Assembly (NCBI RefSeq): GCF_022760175.1
Contig: NZ_CP094326.1
Coordinates: 2,778,804-2,842,803 of the forward strand
Reading direction: 5' to 3'
Source: Zhouia spongiae
GTDB taxonomy: Bacteria > Bacteroidota > Bacteroidia > Flavobacteriales > Flavobacteriaceae
DNA: 64,000 nucleotides
In this document: positions 33,531 through 41,905 of the stretch, one piece after another
Position numbering within the stretch: the stretch's first letter is position 1
Layout of the letters: each line of letters starts with the position of its first letter
Program-made: the position numbers and the translations under genes
The notes under the pieces: generated by a model
The model's database searches: none
What the model was told of the DNA's origin: nothing
The model's input: only the letters and a program-made list of their open reading frames with translations

Positions 33531-34084
33531 CAGAAGAGCATAAAAATTATAAAAGAAGCAAAAGCAACACCACCAAAGGCGATGGTACCCAGTTTTCCTC
33601 CCATATCCCTGAAAACACCTTTAGAAATAACCATAAAAATGCCCGCAGCCACCCCGGCAAAAACGATAAACAAGAAATCGGGGGCTACATTTCTATTGGA
33701 CATCCCTACGAAACACCCGCAGTAAATTGCTGTGGGAGCAAGGCTACAGACCTCAGATTTCTTATCTATAGCTGGTATAAAAGAAGCTAAAGTACCAACA
33801 ATACCAGCTGCAAGTACAGGTCCGGTTTTTAGATAGTGATGAAGAATGTATGTCGCAACAGCTCCGGCAGTTACAAAAACAACAGCCATAAAGTTTTCCA
33901 TAAAATGATCTTCATGATACAACGGTACCTTAGAATAGGCAAAAGAGGTAAGGCATACCAATATAATGACCAACAGAAATACCGGGAGAATGTTGACTTT
34001 TTCCAAAAGGACAGCGGATACGAATACCAGGTGTATGAGCGCTATCAGGAAAAAAGATGTAATACGTACGATTTTGGGTTTCAA
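33530..34084 (-). CDS. Polytopic membrane protein, first of a tandem paralogous pair
   Basis: A 184-residue membrane protein with about six helices: two N-terminal helices absent from its partner, then the shared block (YLKTGPVLAAGIVGTLASF; YCGCFVGMSNRNV; LFIVFAGVAAGIF; FRDMGGKLGTIAFGG). The shared GPV-A, GM-S and GG-LGT motifs probably mark the functional core. No catalytic or known transport motif is seen. It is transcribed together with the shorter partner through a TGATG overlap. Confidence 0.75.
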   Translation of the reverse strand: MKPKIVRITSFFLIALIHLVFVSAVLLEKVNILPVFLLVIILVCLTSFAYSKVPLYHEDHFMENFMAVVFVTAGAVATYILHHYLKTGPVLAAGIVGTLASFIPAIDKKSEVCSLAPTAIYCGCFVGMSNRNVAPDFLFIVFAGVAAGIFMVISKGVFRDMGGKLGTIAFGGVAFASFIIFMLF

Positions 34085-34191
34085 AGCAAAATTTTTTAAG
34101 CAACCGCAAAAGTATTCAAGAATGATGATTTAGCCATAAAGGTTTTACTTTTTAACGCATTCTCCTGTATAATAGAAAAAACATAACAGTT

Positions 34192-35187
34192 TTAGTTCCC
34201 TTTTAAGCGTATCCATAATTGTGAGAGCAGGATTTTGGCATGATCCCTGTTTTTAGGTACCTCGGTTATTTTAAGAGTGTGGTTGTCTGTCTGTAGCAGA
34301 TAACTAAAAGCAAAATCGTTACTTTCGGGCAATACGCTTAACGTTCCGAATCGCAGATCGTTAAAGTATAACGAACTGTTCTTTTCAGAAATAGTGTACC
34401 ATCCATTGGTGATTTTGATCAGACGCTTGATCGTATCATTCGAGTTAAGATCCCTTATTAAATGGTGGTTTTTCCGTACTGCTTTGAATTCAACAGGCTG
34501 AGAGTCAAAAAAAGAATAGTATCCGATAAGGTAGTGGTCTTTGGTATCGACATTGGCAGTCCACAAAATAGAGTTAAACGGACTCGGTCTGGTATCTATT
34601 TGTGTATAACTTATTTGTTGCTGCTCAAGAGCATGAGTAAATTTTTGATGAACGATGCCTTTTAAAATAAGCGTGAGAACTAAATATGAAGAACTGATAA
34701 TAAGTCCCAGCTTATTAAGTTTTCGTCGTTTTATACTTTCTCTTTTAAGGAAAGAAGCCCAAATGAGAAAAAATAAAAACGGGAGGGTGTACAATGGGTC
34801 TATCACAAAGATATTTTTGTAGGCGAGTCGTAAATCTAAAGGCCAGAATAGTTGTGTTCCCCAGGTGGTGTGGGCATCGAGTAGGGGGTGCGTAATTAAT
34901 GTCAGGAACATAAGTTTAGACCAGTCTTTCCAACCAGCACCTTTTTCCCAAAGGGAGATCAACCATCCAAAGACAAAACCAAAAACAAGGGAAAAAACGA
35001 TCGAATGCGTAAAGCCTCTATGGATTTCCAGGGCAGTCACAGTATCGTAAAACTTACCGATATAAACATCAAGGTCCGGGATGGTGCCGCCAATAGCACC
35101 ATAAAGCATGGCTTTGTTGCCTACCTTTTTACCTAAAGCTGCTTCACCGACCGCAGCACCTAATACAATTTGAGTCAGAGAATCCAT
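34192..35187 (-). CDS. YdjM-type membrane-bound metal-dependent hydrolase family protein
   Basis: A 331-residue inner-membrane protein. The N-terminal motif MDSLTQIVLGAAVGEA, GGTIPDLDVY and HRGFTHSIVF, then LITHPLLDAHTTWG, are the conserved Asp/His signatures of the YdjM/DUF457 family, which resembles phospholipase C-like metal hydrolases. Three or four helices are followed by a C-terminal soluble region (about residues 195-331) with no clear motif. ATG 35187 is chosen because it starts at the family's MDSLTQ; the frame stays open 25 codons upstream to TTG/ATG candidates. Substrate unknown; a membrane-lipid role is inferred from the family. Confidence 0.85.
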   Translation of the reverse strand: MDSLTQIVLGAAVGEAALGKKVGNKAMLYGAIGGTIPDLDVYIGKFYDTVTALEIHRGFTHSIVFSLVFGFVFGWLISLWEKGAGWKDWSKLMFLTLITHPLLDAHTTWGTQLFWPLDLRLAYKNIFVIDPLYTLPFLFFLIWASFLKRESIKRRKLNKLGLIISSSYLVLTLILKGIVHQKFTHALEQQQISYTQIDTRPSPFNSILWTANVDTKDHYLIGYYSFFDSQPVEFKAVRKNHHLIRDLNSNDTIKRLIKITNGWYTISEKNSSLYFNDLRFGTLSVLPESNDFAFSYLLQTDNHTLKITEVPKNRDHAKILLSQLWIRLKGN

Positions 35188-35731
35188 ATAAACCACACTC
35201 TTTATGCCGTAAAAATAAGATATCGCTGTTATTTTAGGTGTATAGTCCATAAATCTTAACAATTTTTAATGGACAATAGTTAAAAAAACTTACCGGATGT
35301 CTATTCCCAGCGGTTAACTGTTTACTTCGCACAGCTAACCCCCATACCAATTCATAATTCATGAATCAAAAAACTCCTGACGCACTATCGCAGCATCACA
35401 GCATCACCGGATAGCAAGATAACAACACCATCACAAGTCCTGCGACGTACGGGGTGTAGTGATCTTATGCAGCTTCCTGAAAATTTAAACGGACAAATAA
35501 TTAAAAAACGTTGTCTTTATATACAATCTAAAATACTTAATACTAAAAACCTCAATTCTAATTAAAACAAGTTAAATGTATAGAGTTATTAATTTGTGTC
35601 AGGCAAAAAACAATGTTTTAAAAATCACGAACAGACCATGTTAGTAAACAAATTAATTGCTTTTAAACATGATAATTATCATAAGATGGCTTAAGGGATA
35701 GTTTGACATTTGGAATTTATAAATACACCCT
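35188..35731. other. Intergenic stretch with octamer repeats and an ATGATAATTATCAT palindrome
   Basis: No gene is seen. Around 35380-35440 lies a tract of the CATAACAY/CATCAC low-complexity repeat found at several other places in the window. A perfect 14-base palindrome ATGATAATTATCAT is at 35669-35682 and TTAAGGGATA at 35691-35700, both upstream of the 595-residue protein gene. Both words recur at 38854-38871. Confidence 0.5.
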
Positions 35732-37519
35732 ATGAACAGAAGTAAACTACATGATTTTCACATTCCGGTTATGGGATTGGCTTATACTGTAGACAGTCCG
35801 GTAAGAATAGCACATTATGGTATTAATTCAGTAGTATCGATTATTGACGATGAACTATTAGAGTCAATGACTGCTTATTACAGCAGTAAATTTCAGTTTC
35901 CTTACCATGCGATTACAAAAAAAATGCAGGATTACAGGGCTCAGCGAATTTCTACATACCTGAACTTAATAGACAAAATAGTAAAGAAGAAATTTGATGA
36001 TTTTAAAAAAGAATTACTTGTTAATCGATCATCATTAGATGATTTATTAAAAATTTTATCACCTAAGTCAGAAATAGTAAAGAAAATCAGGGCTTATTTA
36101 AATCATGAAAAAACTTTGAGTAAAGACCTTAAAAACATTTTAGATCATTATCTGTTTCCCGGAAAAATAGACGTAAACATCATGACTAAGGTCGACAGGG
36201 AAAATTATGTGGGGAATAAAAAGCTGGCTGTCGAGTATAACGATGCACATGCTTCTCTAAGAGGATTTGCCCAGAGCAACCTGGATTCATCAGTGGTTTT
36301 CTCTGCCGGAATGAACCCGCGACTATATAATTATTTGACGAGTTTCAATGACTTTTTTCCAGATAAAAAAGGATACCTTAAGAAGAAGATCATAATAAAA
36401 GTAAGCGATTACAGGTCGGCCTTTATACAAGGGCAATTTTTAGCCAAGAAAGGTTTATGGGTTTCAGAGTACAGAATAGAATCAGGCTTAAATTGTGGTG
36501 GGCATGCTTTTGCCAGTGAGGGTAGTTTGTTAGGTCCGGTACTGGAAGAATTTAAAGAAAGAAAGGAGGAGCTTCTCAACGGAACATACGAAAGTTTATG
36601 TCTGGCTTTAAAGAGAGAAGGATGGCCTGTTCCTGATTCTCCTTTGGATATGAAGATCAGTGTACAGGGAGGGGTAGGAACATCGGAAGAACATCGTTTT
36701 TTGACAGATCATTACCAGGTTGATTCAGTAGGATGGGGGACACCTTTCTTATTGGTTCCGGAGGCAACATTGGTTGACTCCAAAACAAGAAACTTATTAA
36801 TGGGGGCTGGAGAAAAGGAATTATACCTTAGTAATATATCCCCCCTTGGAGTGCCTTTCAATACCGTGAAAAATACCACCAATGAATATATAAAACAGCA
36901 AAGAATAGCACGGAAAAAACCGGGGAGTTCATGTCCTAAAAAGCACTTGGCCTTAAACTACGAGTTTTCGGTTAAGGGGCAGTGTACCGCTTCGAGAAAG
37001 TATCAGGATCTTAAGCTGAAAGAGCTGGAATCTGAGGGTCTTAATACGCACGAAAACATAAAGGCAGTAACAGAAAAATCTTGTTTATGTGTCGGATTGG
37101 CGAACTCGGCTTATATAGATCATAAAATAAGTGTTAAGCAAGAGGCACAAGGTGTAGTGATATGCCCCGGGCCTAACATGGCTTATTTTAATAAAGAGAT
37201 CAGTTTGATAGATATGATCGGACATATTTACGGTAGGAATGATGTATTGAAAGATGAGATACGTCCCAATATGTTTATAAAAGAATTACAGTTGAATATA
37301 GCTTATTTTGAAACAGCTATAAAACAGTTTAAAACCGGAAGTTCGAGTCTTACACCAAAGAAATTAGAGCTGTTTAAATCGAATCTTTTAAATGGGATTA
37401 CGTATTATAAAAAATTGTTTCAGCAAAAGTTCTCTTTAAGTGAAAAACAAAAGGCAGGTTTGTTTAGCGAGCTGAGCAATATGGAACATAAAATAGGAGG
37501 TGTTTTACTTGATTCATAG
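35732..37519 (+). CDS. 595-residue protein of unknown function, possible flavin TIM-barrel relative
   Basis: A long cytosolic protein without signal or membrane segments. The start HIPVMGLAYTVDSPVRIAHYGINSVVSIID, the later ESGLNCGGHAFASEGSLLGP, the SVQGGVGTSEEHRFL and VDSVGWGTPFLLVPEA segments recall the phosphate-binding and substrate loops of nitronate monooxygenase/IMPDH-like TIM barrels. An inserted helical region (about residues 75-145) and a C-terminal helical part (about 500-590) are extra. A cysteine-rich stretch (about 410-455: SSCPKKH, KGQCTAS, KSCLCVGL) could bind metal or an Fe-S cluster. The gene stands alone. I cannot name it; the flavin-enzyme idea is a weak structural inference. 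Confidence 0.6.
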   Translation: MNRSKLHDFHIPVMGLAYTVDSPVRIAHYGINSVVSIIDDELLESMTAYYSSKFQFPYHAITKKMQDYRAQRISTYLNLIDKIVKKKFDDFKKELLVNRSSLDDLLKILSPKSEIVKKIRAYLNHEKTLSKDLKNILDHYLFPGKIDVNIMTKVDRENYVGNKKLAVEYNDAHASLRGFAQSNLDSSVVFSAGMNPRLYNYLTSFNDFFPDKKGYLKKKIIIKVSDYRSAFIQGQFLAKKGLWVSEYRIESGLNCGGHAFASEGSLLGPVLEEFKERKEELLNGTYESLCLALKREGWPVPDSPLDMKISVQGGVGTSEEHRFLTDHYQVDSVGWGTPFLLVPEATLVDSKTRNLLMGAGEKELYLSNISPLGVPFNTVKNTTNEYIKQQRIARKKPGSSCPKKHLALNYEFSVKGQCTASRKYQDLKLKELESEGLNTHENIKAVTEKSCLCVGLANSAYIDHKISVKQEAQGVVICPGPNMAYFNKEISLIDMIGHIYGRNDVLKDEIRPNMFIKELQLNIAYFETAIKQFKTGSSSLTPKKLELFKSNLLNGITYYKKLFQQKFSLSEKQKAGLFSELSNMEHKIGGVLLDS

Positions 37520-37869
37520 AAACGATTAAAAACAATGACCCTCTTTGAATTATGTATTATCGATTCAAGAGACTGCCATACGTCGACTGCCGCCAGTACA
37601 GGCTGGGTTTTATCAAAGCGCGTAGTGACATGACATCATAACACCGTAACTCCAATCAATATTTATACTGGGTCACTAGCAAATGATATCAAAGAATTGT
37701 AACTTTAATACCAGGTTAAAATCGACGATTCCACATATGAAAGTCAGTAATAATCTTGTAAAAAAATAAGATTTAGCTGATATGGGATCATATAAAACCC
37801 GGAGGTTGTTAAAAGTTGATAGCTTAAGCACCTCATCGAAAAAAGATATTATTTAAGCGATAATAAGAA
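37520..37869. other. Intergenic stretch with no gene seen
   Basis: AT-rich spacer before sixA. It contains one short octamer-type tract (CATCATAACACCGTAAC near 37640-37660) and no clear terminator or reading frame. Confidence 0.5.
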
Positions 37870-38355
37870 ATGAAAAAATTAGTATTGATGCGTCATGGAA
37901 AGTCATCGTGGGAATACGATGTAGAAGATTTTGAACGCCCCCTGAAGAAAAGAGGGGTGAAAGATACCCGGAAGGTAGCAACCAGGTATGCCAAAACCCA
38001 TTCTTTCCCCGAACATATTTTTTCGAGTCCCGCGAATCGTGCGTTAACGACCTGTAAGAACTTTATGGACGAAGGCGGTATTTCTGAAAACAGGCTGACC
38101 GTTGTCGATCAACTATACGATTTTGGAGGAAATTCTGTGGTGAGCTATATAAAATCCCTGGATGATAAGCTTGACCATGTAATGGTCTTTGGTCATAATC
38201 ATGCGTTTACTTCCATAGCCAATATTTTTGGTAGTCAGTTTATCGACAATCTGCCTACCGCAGGGCTTGTGGTAATTAATTTTAATGTAGCTTCTTGGAA
38301 AGATATCGATAAAGGAACAACAGAGCTCGTAATTATCCCTAAAACCTTAAGATAA
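37870..38355 (+). CDS. sixA: SixA-type phosphohistidine phosphatase
   Basis: A 161-residue histidine-phosphatase-superfamily protein. The catalytic LMRHGKSSW (RHG, His9) opens the protein, and the second His lies in MVFGHNHAF. The DFERPLKKRGVKDTRKVA stretch is typical of SixA-like proteins, which remove phosphate from histidine in phosphorelay or PTS proteins. In many flavobacteria, as I recall, a sixA gene directly precedes ppk1 and ppx; here those genes lie 13.5 kb downstream, past an accessory block. Confidence 0.9.
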   Translation: MKKLVLMRHGKSSWEYDVEDFERPLKKRGVKDTRKVATRYAKTHSFPEHIFSSPANRALTTCKNFMDEGGISENRLTVVDQLYDFGGNSVVSYIKSLDDKLDHVMVFGHNHAFTSIANIFGSQFIDNLPTAGLVVINFNVASWKDIDKGTTELVIIPKTLR

Positions 38356-38412
38356 CAGCATCACAGCATCATTAGATAACAACATCACTAGATAACAGCA
38401 CTCCCTAAGCCA

Positions 38413-38820
38413 TCAGCTTTCCAGCTCCTTAATACGTAACTCCAATAAAACTTTAATCTCTTTTAAAGTAGTATTACTTTCCTTTAGCGCAGTATTGGTT
38501 TCCTGTAAGATCATAATTCGTTCTTCTAATACTTTTATTTTTTCACGGAGTTCATATTCTGCCCCCTCTTCCGAAATAGGATGTAAACCATCTGTAGCAG
38601 CAGCCCTGAGCATAGTCCCTTTACCGGTTAGGATCCATTCCGGACTGTATTCAGGATAATTTTCAACTAAATTGATCAGCCACTTTGTTTGAATATCAGT
38701 ATCATTCTTCAAAGCACGTGACAACACCCCCTTGCTGGCCCCTATTCGTTTTTCAAGGGCTGAAACAGTAATCCCTTCATGTGCTGCAATGGCACTAAAA
38801 ACTGTTAAAATTTTACTCAT
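38413..38820 (-). CDS. XRE/CI-like DNA-binding protein with C-terminal coiled coil
   Basis: A 135-residue putative regulator. Residues 1-70 form a phage-repressor-like helix-turn-helix domain (SALEKRIGASKGVLSRALKN) followed by ENYPEYSPEWILTGKG, a segment common in Bacteroidota CI-like proteins. Residues 80-133 are a coiled coil with an imperfect heptad repeat (NTALKES, NTTLKEI), likely for dimerisation. It is divergent from a near-consensus promoter at 38844-38876 whose -7 box lies inside a TCCCTT/AAGGGA dyad, so it may repress that promoter. The next gene on that side encodes a HEPN protein. Confidence 0.75.
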   Translation of the reverse strand: MSKILTVFSAIAAHEGITVSALEKRIGASKGVLSRALKNDTDIQTKWLINLVENYPEYSPEWILTGKGTMLRAAATDGLHPISEEGAEYELREKIKVLEERIMILQETNTALKESNTTLKEIKVLLELRIKELES

Positions 38821-39477
38821 CAGAAGAAAATAATCGCTTTTTGTTTGTTTTTAATGATAATTATCCCTTAAATTTGCTTCAAGGGAATACAACACTAACA
38901 AATCTACGGAAAAATTAAGAAATACCCTTTCTGAGCTGTAATACATAGCTGTAAAAACAAAGAGAGGGACTTAATGAGTAGGTATATGATGTATTCAACG
39001 CAAATAAAATGTGTTATGGGATTGACGTTTAGCCTTAGTTTTTCCGGTACTCAAAATCCTTAAGCCAATAATATTGGCCTGTGTCCCATAACTGACGACT
39101 ACACTTTTTCATGGTATCCGGCCATGTGACGAATCTGATCTTAATCAATAAAGCATTTAGCAGCCATTTACGCTTGTTTGTAGATCAGTTGTTTACCGAA
39201 TAATTTATTCGATTGCGACAAGCTGAATGGTAAAAAGAGAATCGCTGCGGTCTCCGGCAATTAATCCGTTTATGGGATTAATATATGACCGGGGTAATTG
39301 CGAATGGGTTTTCAATGCAAACAGAGGTTATAAAAGATAAATGAGGTTCAGTATCAAGCATCTGGTAATAGATAAAAGCCTCAAAAATTTATCTCCGTAA
39401 CAAGATAACAAGATAACAAGATAACTGGATATCAGGATATCAGGATAATCAAATAACGTCATAATAACAAAAGGATC
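38821..39477. other. Structured 650-base gap between the XRE regulator and the HEPN gene
   Basis: It starts with a plus-strand promoter (38844-38876) and has no gene of normal size. Several perfect dyads follow: GTTATGGGA (39013-39021) with TCCCATAAC (39084-39092), which encloses GCCAATA-a-TATTGGC (39064-39078); CGAATAA-t-TTATTCG (39197-39211); and ATTAATCC (39260-39267) with GGATTAAT (39275-39282). A 29-codon frame (38974-39063, MSRYMMYSTQIK start) follows an AGAGAGGGA. Just before the HEPN gene is a tract of AACAAGATA and ATATCAGG tandem units (39398-39448). It could be a long leader or a separate RNA. Confidence 0.45.
38844..38876 (+). promoter_or_regulatory. Near-consensus Bacteroidota promoter with overlapping dyad
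   Basis: TTTG (38844-38847), a 21-base spacer and TAAATTTG (38869-38876) match the -33/-7 consensus (TTTG, 19-21, TAnnTTTG). The dyad TCCCTT (38864-38869) with AAGGGA (38881-38886) overlaps the -7 box and looks like an operator. It fires away from the XRE gene towards the HEPN gene about 600 bases downstream. Confidence 0.6.
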
Positions 39478-40662
39478 ATGAAAACATCTGTAAAACAAAC
39501 CATCAACAAAGTTACTTCCTTACTTGAAGTGAAATATATTTATCGATCAACAACGAGAACCGGAGAACACGATAAATCTTTATATATCATTATCCTTAAG
39601 GGAAATTGTACTTCACTAACGCTGGAATTATCCACCATGGCAGCAAAAATATTTCAGGAGGAGTCCGATGTGTTGTACCGCATTTTTTCTTTCGAGTACG
39701 CGTGTCAACAAGTAAGTGCTCAAAATCTATTCTTTATAGATCGCTGCAGTCCATCCAGTTTAATTTATAAAAGTCCCGATGCAGAGGGAGAACTGATAAA
39801 TCTAACGATAGATGACAAGGTGATAACGAACATACGAGCCGGTTTTAAAAGAGAGTGCGATAAAATTAATTCCTTTATGGATGGAGCAATCTTCTTCCTG
39901 AAAAAAGAGAATTATCCACAGGCAGCTTTTATGTTACATCAATGTATCGAGCTATGGTATCGCTATGCAAGTCTTTTTATCATGGGGAAAGAGCGCAAAA
40001 GCCATAGTATCAAAGAACTACAAACCTACATAAGAATATTTGTCCCGGAGCTGGGAATATTGTTCCATACGGAAATAGAAGAGGAGCGACATTTACTTAA
40101 GCAATTAGATGAGGCATATGTTAATGCCCGTTATGGAAATAATTACCATATCAATCGCGATCAAATAATAAAAATAAAAGAAAAGACCAATGCGGTAAAA
40201 AAAAAGGTGGTGCAGCTATTTGAAGAACGGTGTGAGGCATGTGAAGAATTTTTTGCTCCACAACGTACCTTTCTTAAAGAGAGCTCAAAACTCCCAACGG
40301 ACGAAACAGATCAACCGGACTCTCTAATGAATGAAAGTAAAATATTCGCTACTCTAAAAGCATATATTGGAGAACATTACTATCTGCTCAAACAGGATCG
40401 ACGCCGTAAGGAGAGGTATCACCTTCATATACAGACAAAAGGATACCTGGATACTTCCTTTATGATTTCCAGCTTGTTAAAAGTGTGTTTTCTGGCCCTG
40501 GATACAGAGTATATGCCCAATCATATAGTTCAAGATTCCGGGTACAATGTAAAAGAGGTACTAGGGTATGTATTACAAATGATTCCTCATGAAGAAATGG
40601 ATTTTCTGGATAAAGTACGGGAGCTTTTAACAGCTACAGAAGCAAAAGAAAATACAGACTAA
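39478..40662 (+). CDS. HEPN-domain protein
   Basis: A 394-residue cytosolic protein. Residues about 120-250 are a HEPN domain: a helix with AAFMLHQCIELWYRYASLFIMG, the KSHSIKELQTYIR segment and the diagnostic R-x5-H in NARYGNNYH (Arg218, His224), the residues used by HEPN ribonucleases. The N-terminal 110 residues form a small alpha/beta domain that could be a diverged nucleotidyltransferase-like fold, though no clear GS-x(n)-D-x-D is seen. The C-terminal part (about 290-394) has no recognised motif. AAAGGA lies six to eight bases before the ATG. HEPN proteins occur in toxin-antitoxin, defence and RNA-processing systems; which applies here is unknown. Confidence 0.75.
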   Translation: MKTSVKQTINKVTSLLEVKYIYRSTTRTGEHDKSLYIIILKGNCTSLTLELSTMAAKIFQEESDVLYRIFSFEYACQQVSAQNLFFIDRCSPSSLIYKSPDAEGELINLTIDDKVITNIRAGFKRECDKINSFMDGAIFFLKKENYPQAAFMLHQCIELWYRYASLFIMGKERKSHSIKELQTYIRIFVPELGILFHTEIEEERHLLKQLDEAYVNARYGNNYHINRDQIIKIKEKTNAVKKKVVQLFEERCEACEEFFAPQRTFLKESSKLPTDETDQPDSLMNESKIFATLKAYIGEHYYLLKQDRRRKERYHLHIQTKGYLDTSFMISSLLKVCFLALDTEYMPNHIVQDSGYNVKEVLGYVLQMIPHEEMDFLDKVRELLTATEAKENTD

Positions 40663-40779
40663 AGTATTAATTAACGGGACTCCCCGTTGTTCTGACCGAT
40701 TACAACTGCCCAAATTTTGATCAGGGATACTTATGACGCACTTTTTAAACAGATTCTGAATATAAAACAACAACTCTCT

Positions 40780-40870
40780 CCCACCGTAACAGGATAACAG
40801 CATCACAACATAACAGCGTAACATCATAATATCATAACATGATAACTCGATAACACCACTATCATCCCAT
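40780..40870. repeat. Low-complexity CATAACAY octamer tract
   Basis: A run of near-8-base units of the form ATAACATC/ATAACACC (with ATCATAAC and ATGATAAC variants) between the HEPN and AraC genes. Similar tracts occur near 35380, 38350, 51710, 55890, 57520 and 58070. Confidence 0.6.
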
Positions 40871-40888
40871 TTCCAACATCGTCCTGTC

Positions 40889-41764
40889 CTATTTATTTCT
40901 ATAAGCACGGGGCGATAACCCAATATATTTTTTAAAGACCCTTGAAAAGTATAACTGATCCTGAAACCCGGTTTTTAAGCTGATTTCTTTAATACTAAGA
41001 TCTGTATAGCTAAGGTATTCACAAGCTTTTTGAATTTTTTTCATATTGAAATAATACATTAATGAGTGCCCGGTTTCTTTCTTAAAATAATTGAACAGGT
41101 GGGAGCGGGAATAATTAAACTTTTTTGCAATCTCATCAGCTCCCAAAGGTTTATCGATATTCTCAATTAAAAAATCAACGATGTCGTTCCTCAGATTACT
41201 ACCCCTTTCCGATACCATTTCTTTTGCACTTTCAAAAAAGATAAAATCTGAAATAAATTTATAGGTCAGAATACAGGCATATCTTAGATGGGCTTCTGAA
41301 AAATTGTTTTCGGTCAAACCCAAAAGTAATTCAAACAGATCGATAAATTGTTTTTGGTACCCAACATCACAAGGGATATTAGCACGATCTTTATGAATGG
41401 CTATTAAACTATCTGCGGTAACCCCATTAAAATGAAGCCAGTAAATACTCCAGGGCTTTTTTTTATTGGCACCATAACTGTGAGGAGTGTGTTTTGGAAG
41501 GACAAAATACATTCCCGGATGGATTTCATGAAGAATATCATCTACCCGTATCCATCCGCTTCCGGAAACACAGTATATAAAGATGTGTTCATCAGACCCT
41601 TGCTTTCGCTCCCTTTGATGGTAATGCGCATTAGGATAATAACCCAGATCGCCAAAATAAAACGGATTACAAACAACATCTTTGGTGAGCCATTTTTTTA
41701 ACCGTTTCGGTACGGCGACAATCTGTTGGCCCGGGAAACCTTCTTTAATAGTGATATTGTCCAT
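40889..41764 (-). CDS. AraC-family transcriptional regulator
   Basis: A 291-residue regulator. An N-terminal AraC-type cupin sensor (about residues 30-150; FIYCVSGSGWIRVDDILHEIHPGMYFVLP and PHSYGANKKKPWSIYWLHFNG) precedes a C-terminal double helix-turn-helix (about 190-288; LGADEIAKKFNYSRSHLFNYF and LSIKEISLKTGFQDQLYFSRVFKKYIGLSPRAYR-type end). It is divergent from the sugar-porter and sulfatase genes and probably activates them in the presence of a sugar. The divergent promoter region contains mirrored TAGCTTTG boxes. Confidence 0.93.
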   Translation of the reverse strand: MDNITIKEGFPGQQIVAVPKRLKKWLTKDVVCNPFYFGDLGYYPNAHYHQRERKQGSDEHIFIYCVSGSGWIRVDDILHEIHPGMYFVLPKHTPHSYGANKKKPWSIYWLHFNGVTADSLIAIHKDRANIPCDVGYQKQFIDLFELLLGLTENNFSEAHLRYACILTYKFISDFIFFESAKEMVSERGSNLRNDIVDFLIENIDKPLGADEIAKKFNYSRSHLFNYFKKETGHSLMYYFNMKKIQKACEYLSYTDLSIKEISLKTGFQDQLYFSRVFKKYIGLSPRAYRNK

Positions 41765-41787
41765 ATTTATCCTTTTCTTATCTATAT

Positions 41788-41814
41788 CAAAGCTAGTAAA
41801 AAATAATAGCTTTG
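41788..41814. promoter_or_regulatory. Mirrored -7 boxes of the divergent AraC and sugar-porter promoters
   Basis: CAAAGCTA (41788-41795) and TAGCTTTG (41807-41814) form an 11-base-spaced inverted repeat. Each arm read outward is TAGCTTTG, a TAnnTTTG -7 box: the left arm for araC (24 bases before its start) and the right arm for the sugar porter. Confidence 0.55.
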
Positions 41815-41905
41815 TTGTTATTAAGGGTAGTACGAGTGTTTTGGTGTAAAAGTGTACTCTTGGTTGTATGGTATAAATATCTATATTTTATAATGCTTTT
41901 TTTAG

